Source: Methylocystaceae bacterium (GTDB lineage Bacteria > Pseudomonadota > Alphaproteobacteria > Rhizobiales > Beijerinckiaceae). Taken from it: a DNA stretch of 5,158 bases. Positions 5,016 to 5,158 of the stretch are shown here, one piece after another; position 1 is the first letter of the stretch, and the number at the start of each line of letters is the position of its first letter. A program made the translations under genes and the position numbers. Below the pieces are notes generated by a model. It was not told the DNA's origin. It ran no database searches and worked only from the letters and a program-made list of their open reading frames with translations. The stretch lies in NCBI GenBank assembly GCA_003152255.1, contig PLZT01000459.1:1-5158 (forward strand), written 5' to 3'.

Positions 5016-5158
5016 ATGGCCGCGCGCGACAGCCAAGCCGGGCCCCCTTCATGGTCGCTGGCTCCGCAGGCCCTGTCCATCGCTTATGGACAGGCGCAAT
5101 TCATGTCGTCGACCGGCGCGACCAGTCCTTCCGGCTGGTTCGGGCCGCTTACGCCGCT
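5016..5158 (+). CDS. Start of a gene, tentatively a phage portal protein (3' end outside the window)
   Basis: An ATG at 5016 opens a frame that stays open to the window's end, giving 47 codons: MAARDSQAGPPSWSLAPQAL, then a segment ending SGWFGPLTPL. The reading frame and codon use (GC-rich third positions) look like real coding sequence. A GGGG run at 5004-5007 could serve as a ribosome binding site but lies partly in the stem-loop. The WFGPLxPL segment vaguely resembles the N-terminal region of some alphaproteobacterial phage portal proteins. The portal is the usual gene after the terminase large subunit, and these two points are the whole basis for the product name. Another phage structural protein is possible. 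Confidence 0.5.
   Translation, partial: MAARDSQAGPPSWSLAPQALSIAYGQAQFMSSTGATSPSGWFGPLTP

Overview
The window looks like part of an alphaproteobacterial prophage or phage-like packaging locus. The flanks are GC-rich, the codon use is high-GC, and bases 4777-4912 carry inverted palindromic repeats of a kind I associate with Hyphomicrobiales (Methylocystis/Methylosinus-like genomes). The genus is a guess. The class is reasonably supported.

Layout. (1) Bases 1-791 are the C-terminal ~262 residues of a phage terminase large subunit, ending in its RNase H-like nuclease domain. (2) Bases 792-960 hold no gene and only a weak promoter candidate. (3) Bases 961-2903 are a compact, same-strand, AT-richer three-gene cassette: a TIGR04255-family protein, a small protein with an LSSGWDG motif, and a protein with an N-terminal Cys/His cluster. 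(4) Bases 2904-4174 are a polymorphic-toxin end module. A Tox-REase-5 nuclease domain has lost its delivery half and has no proper start. It overlaps by four bases a complete Imm52-like immunity gene. (5) Bases 4309-4740 encode a 143-aa protein starting MSWDLF, of unknown function and possibly another immunity-type protein. (6) Bases 4741-5015 are non-coding, with two inverted repeat units and a stem-loop just before the next gene. (7) From 5016 to the end runs the start of another gene, tentatively a phage portal protein.

If the last gene is a portal, about 4.2 kb of cargo sits between two genes that are normally adjacent in phage packaging modules. The cargo reads as two unrelated accessory units side by side: a sporadically distributed three-gene cassette of unknown role, and an orphan toxin/immunity remnant. 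The most interesting points are the cassette as a candidate phage-borne defence or exclusion system, and the decapitated but catalytically intact-looking toxin kept beside its immunity gene.
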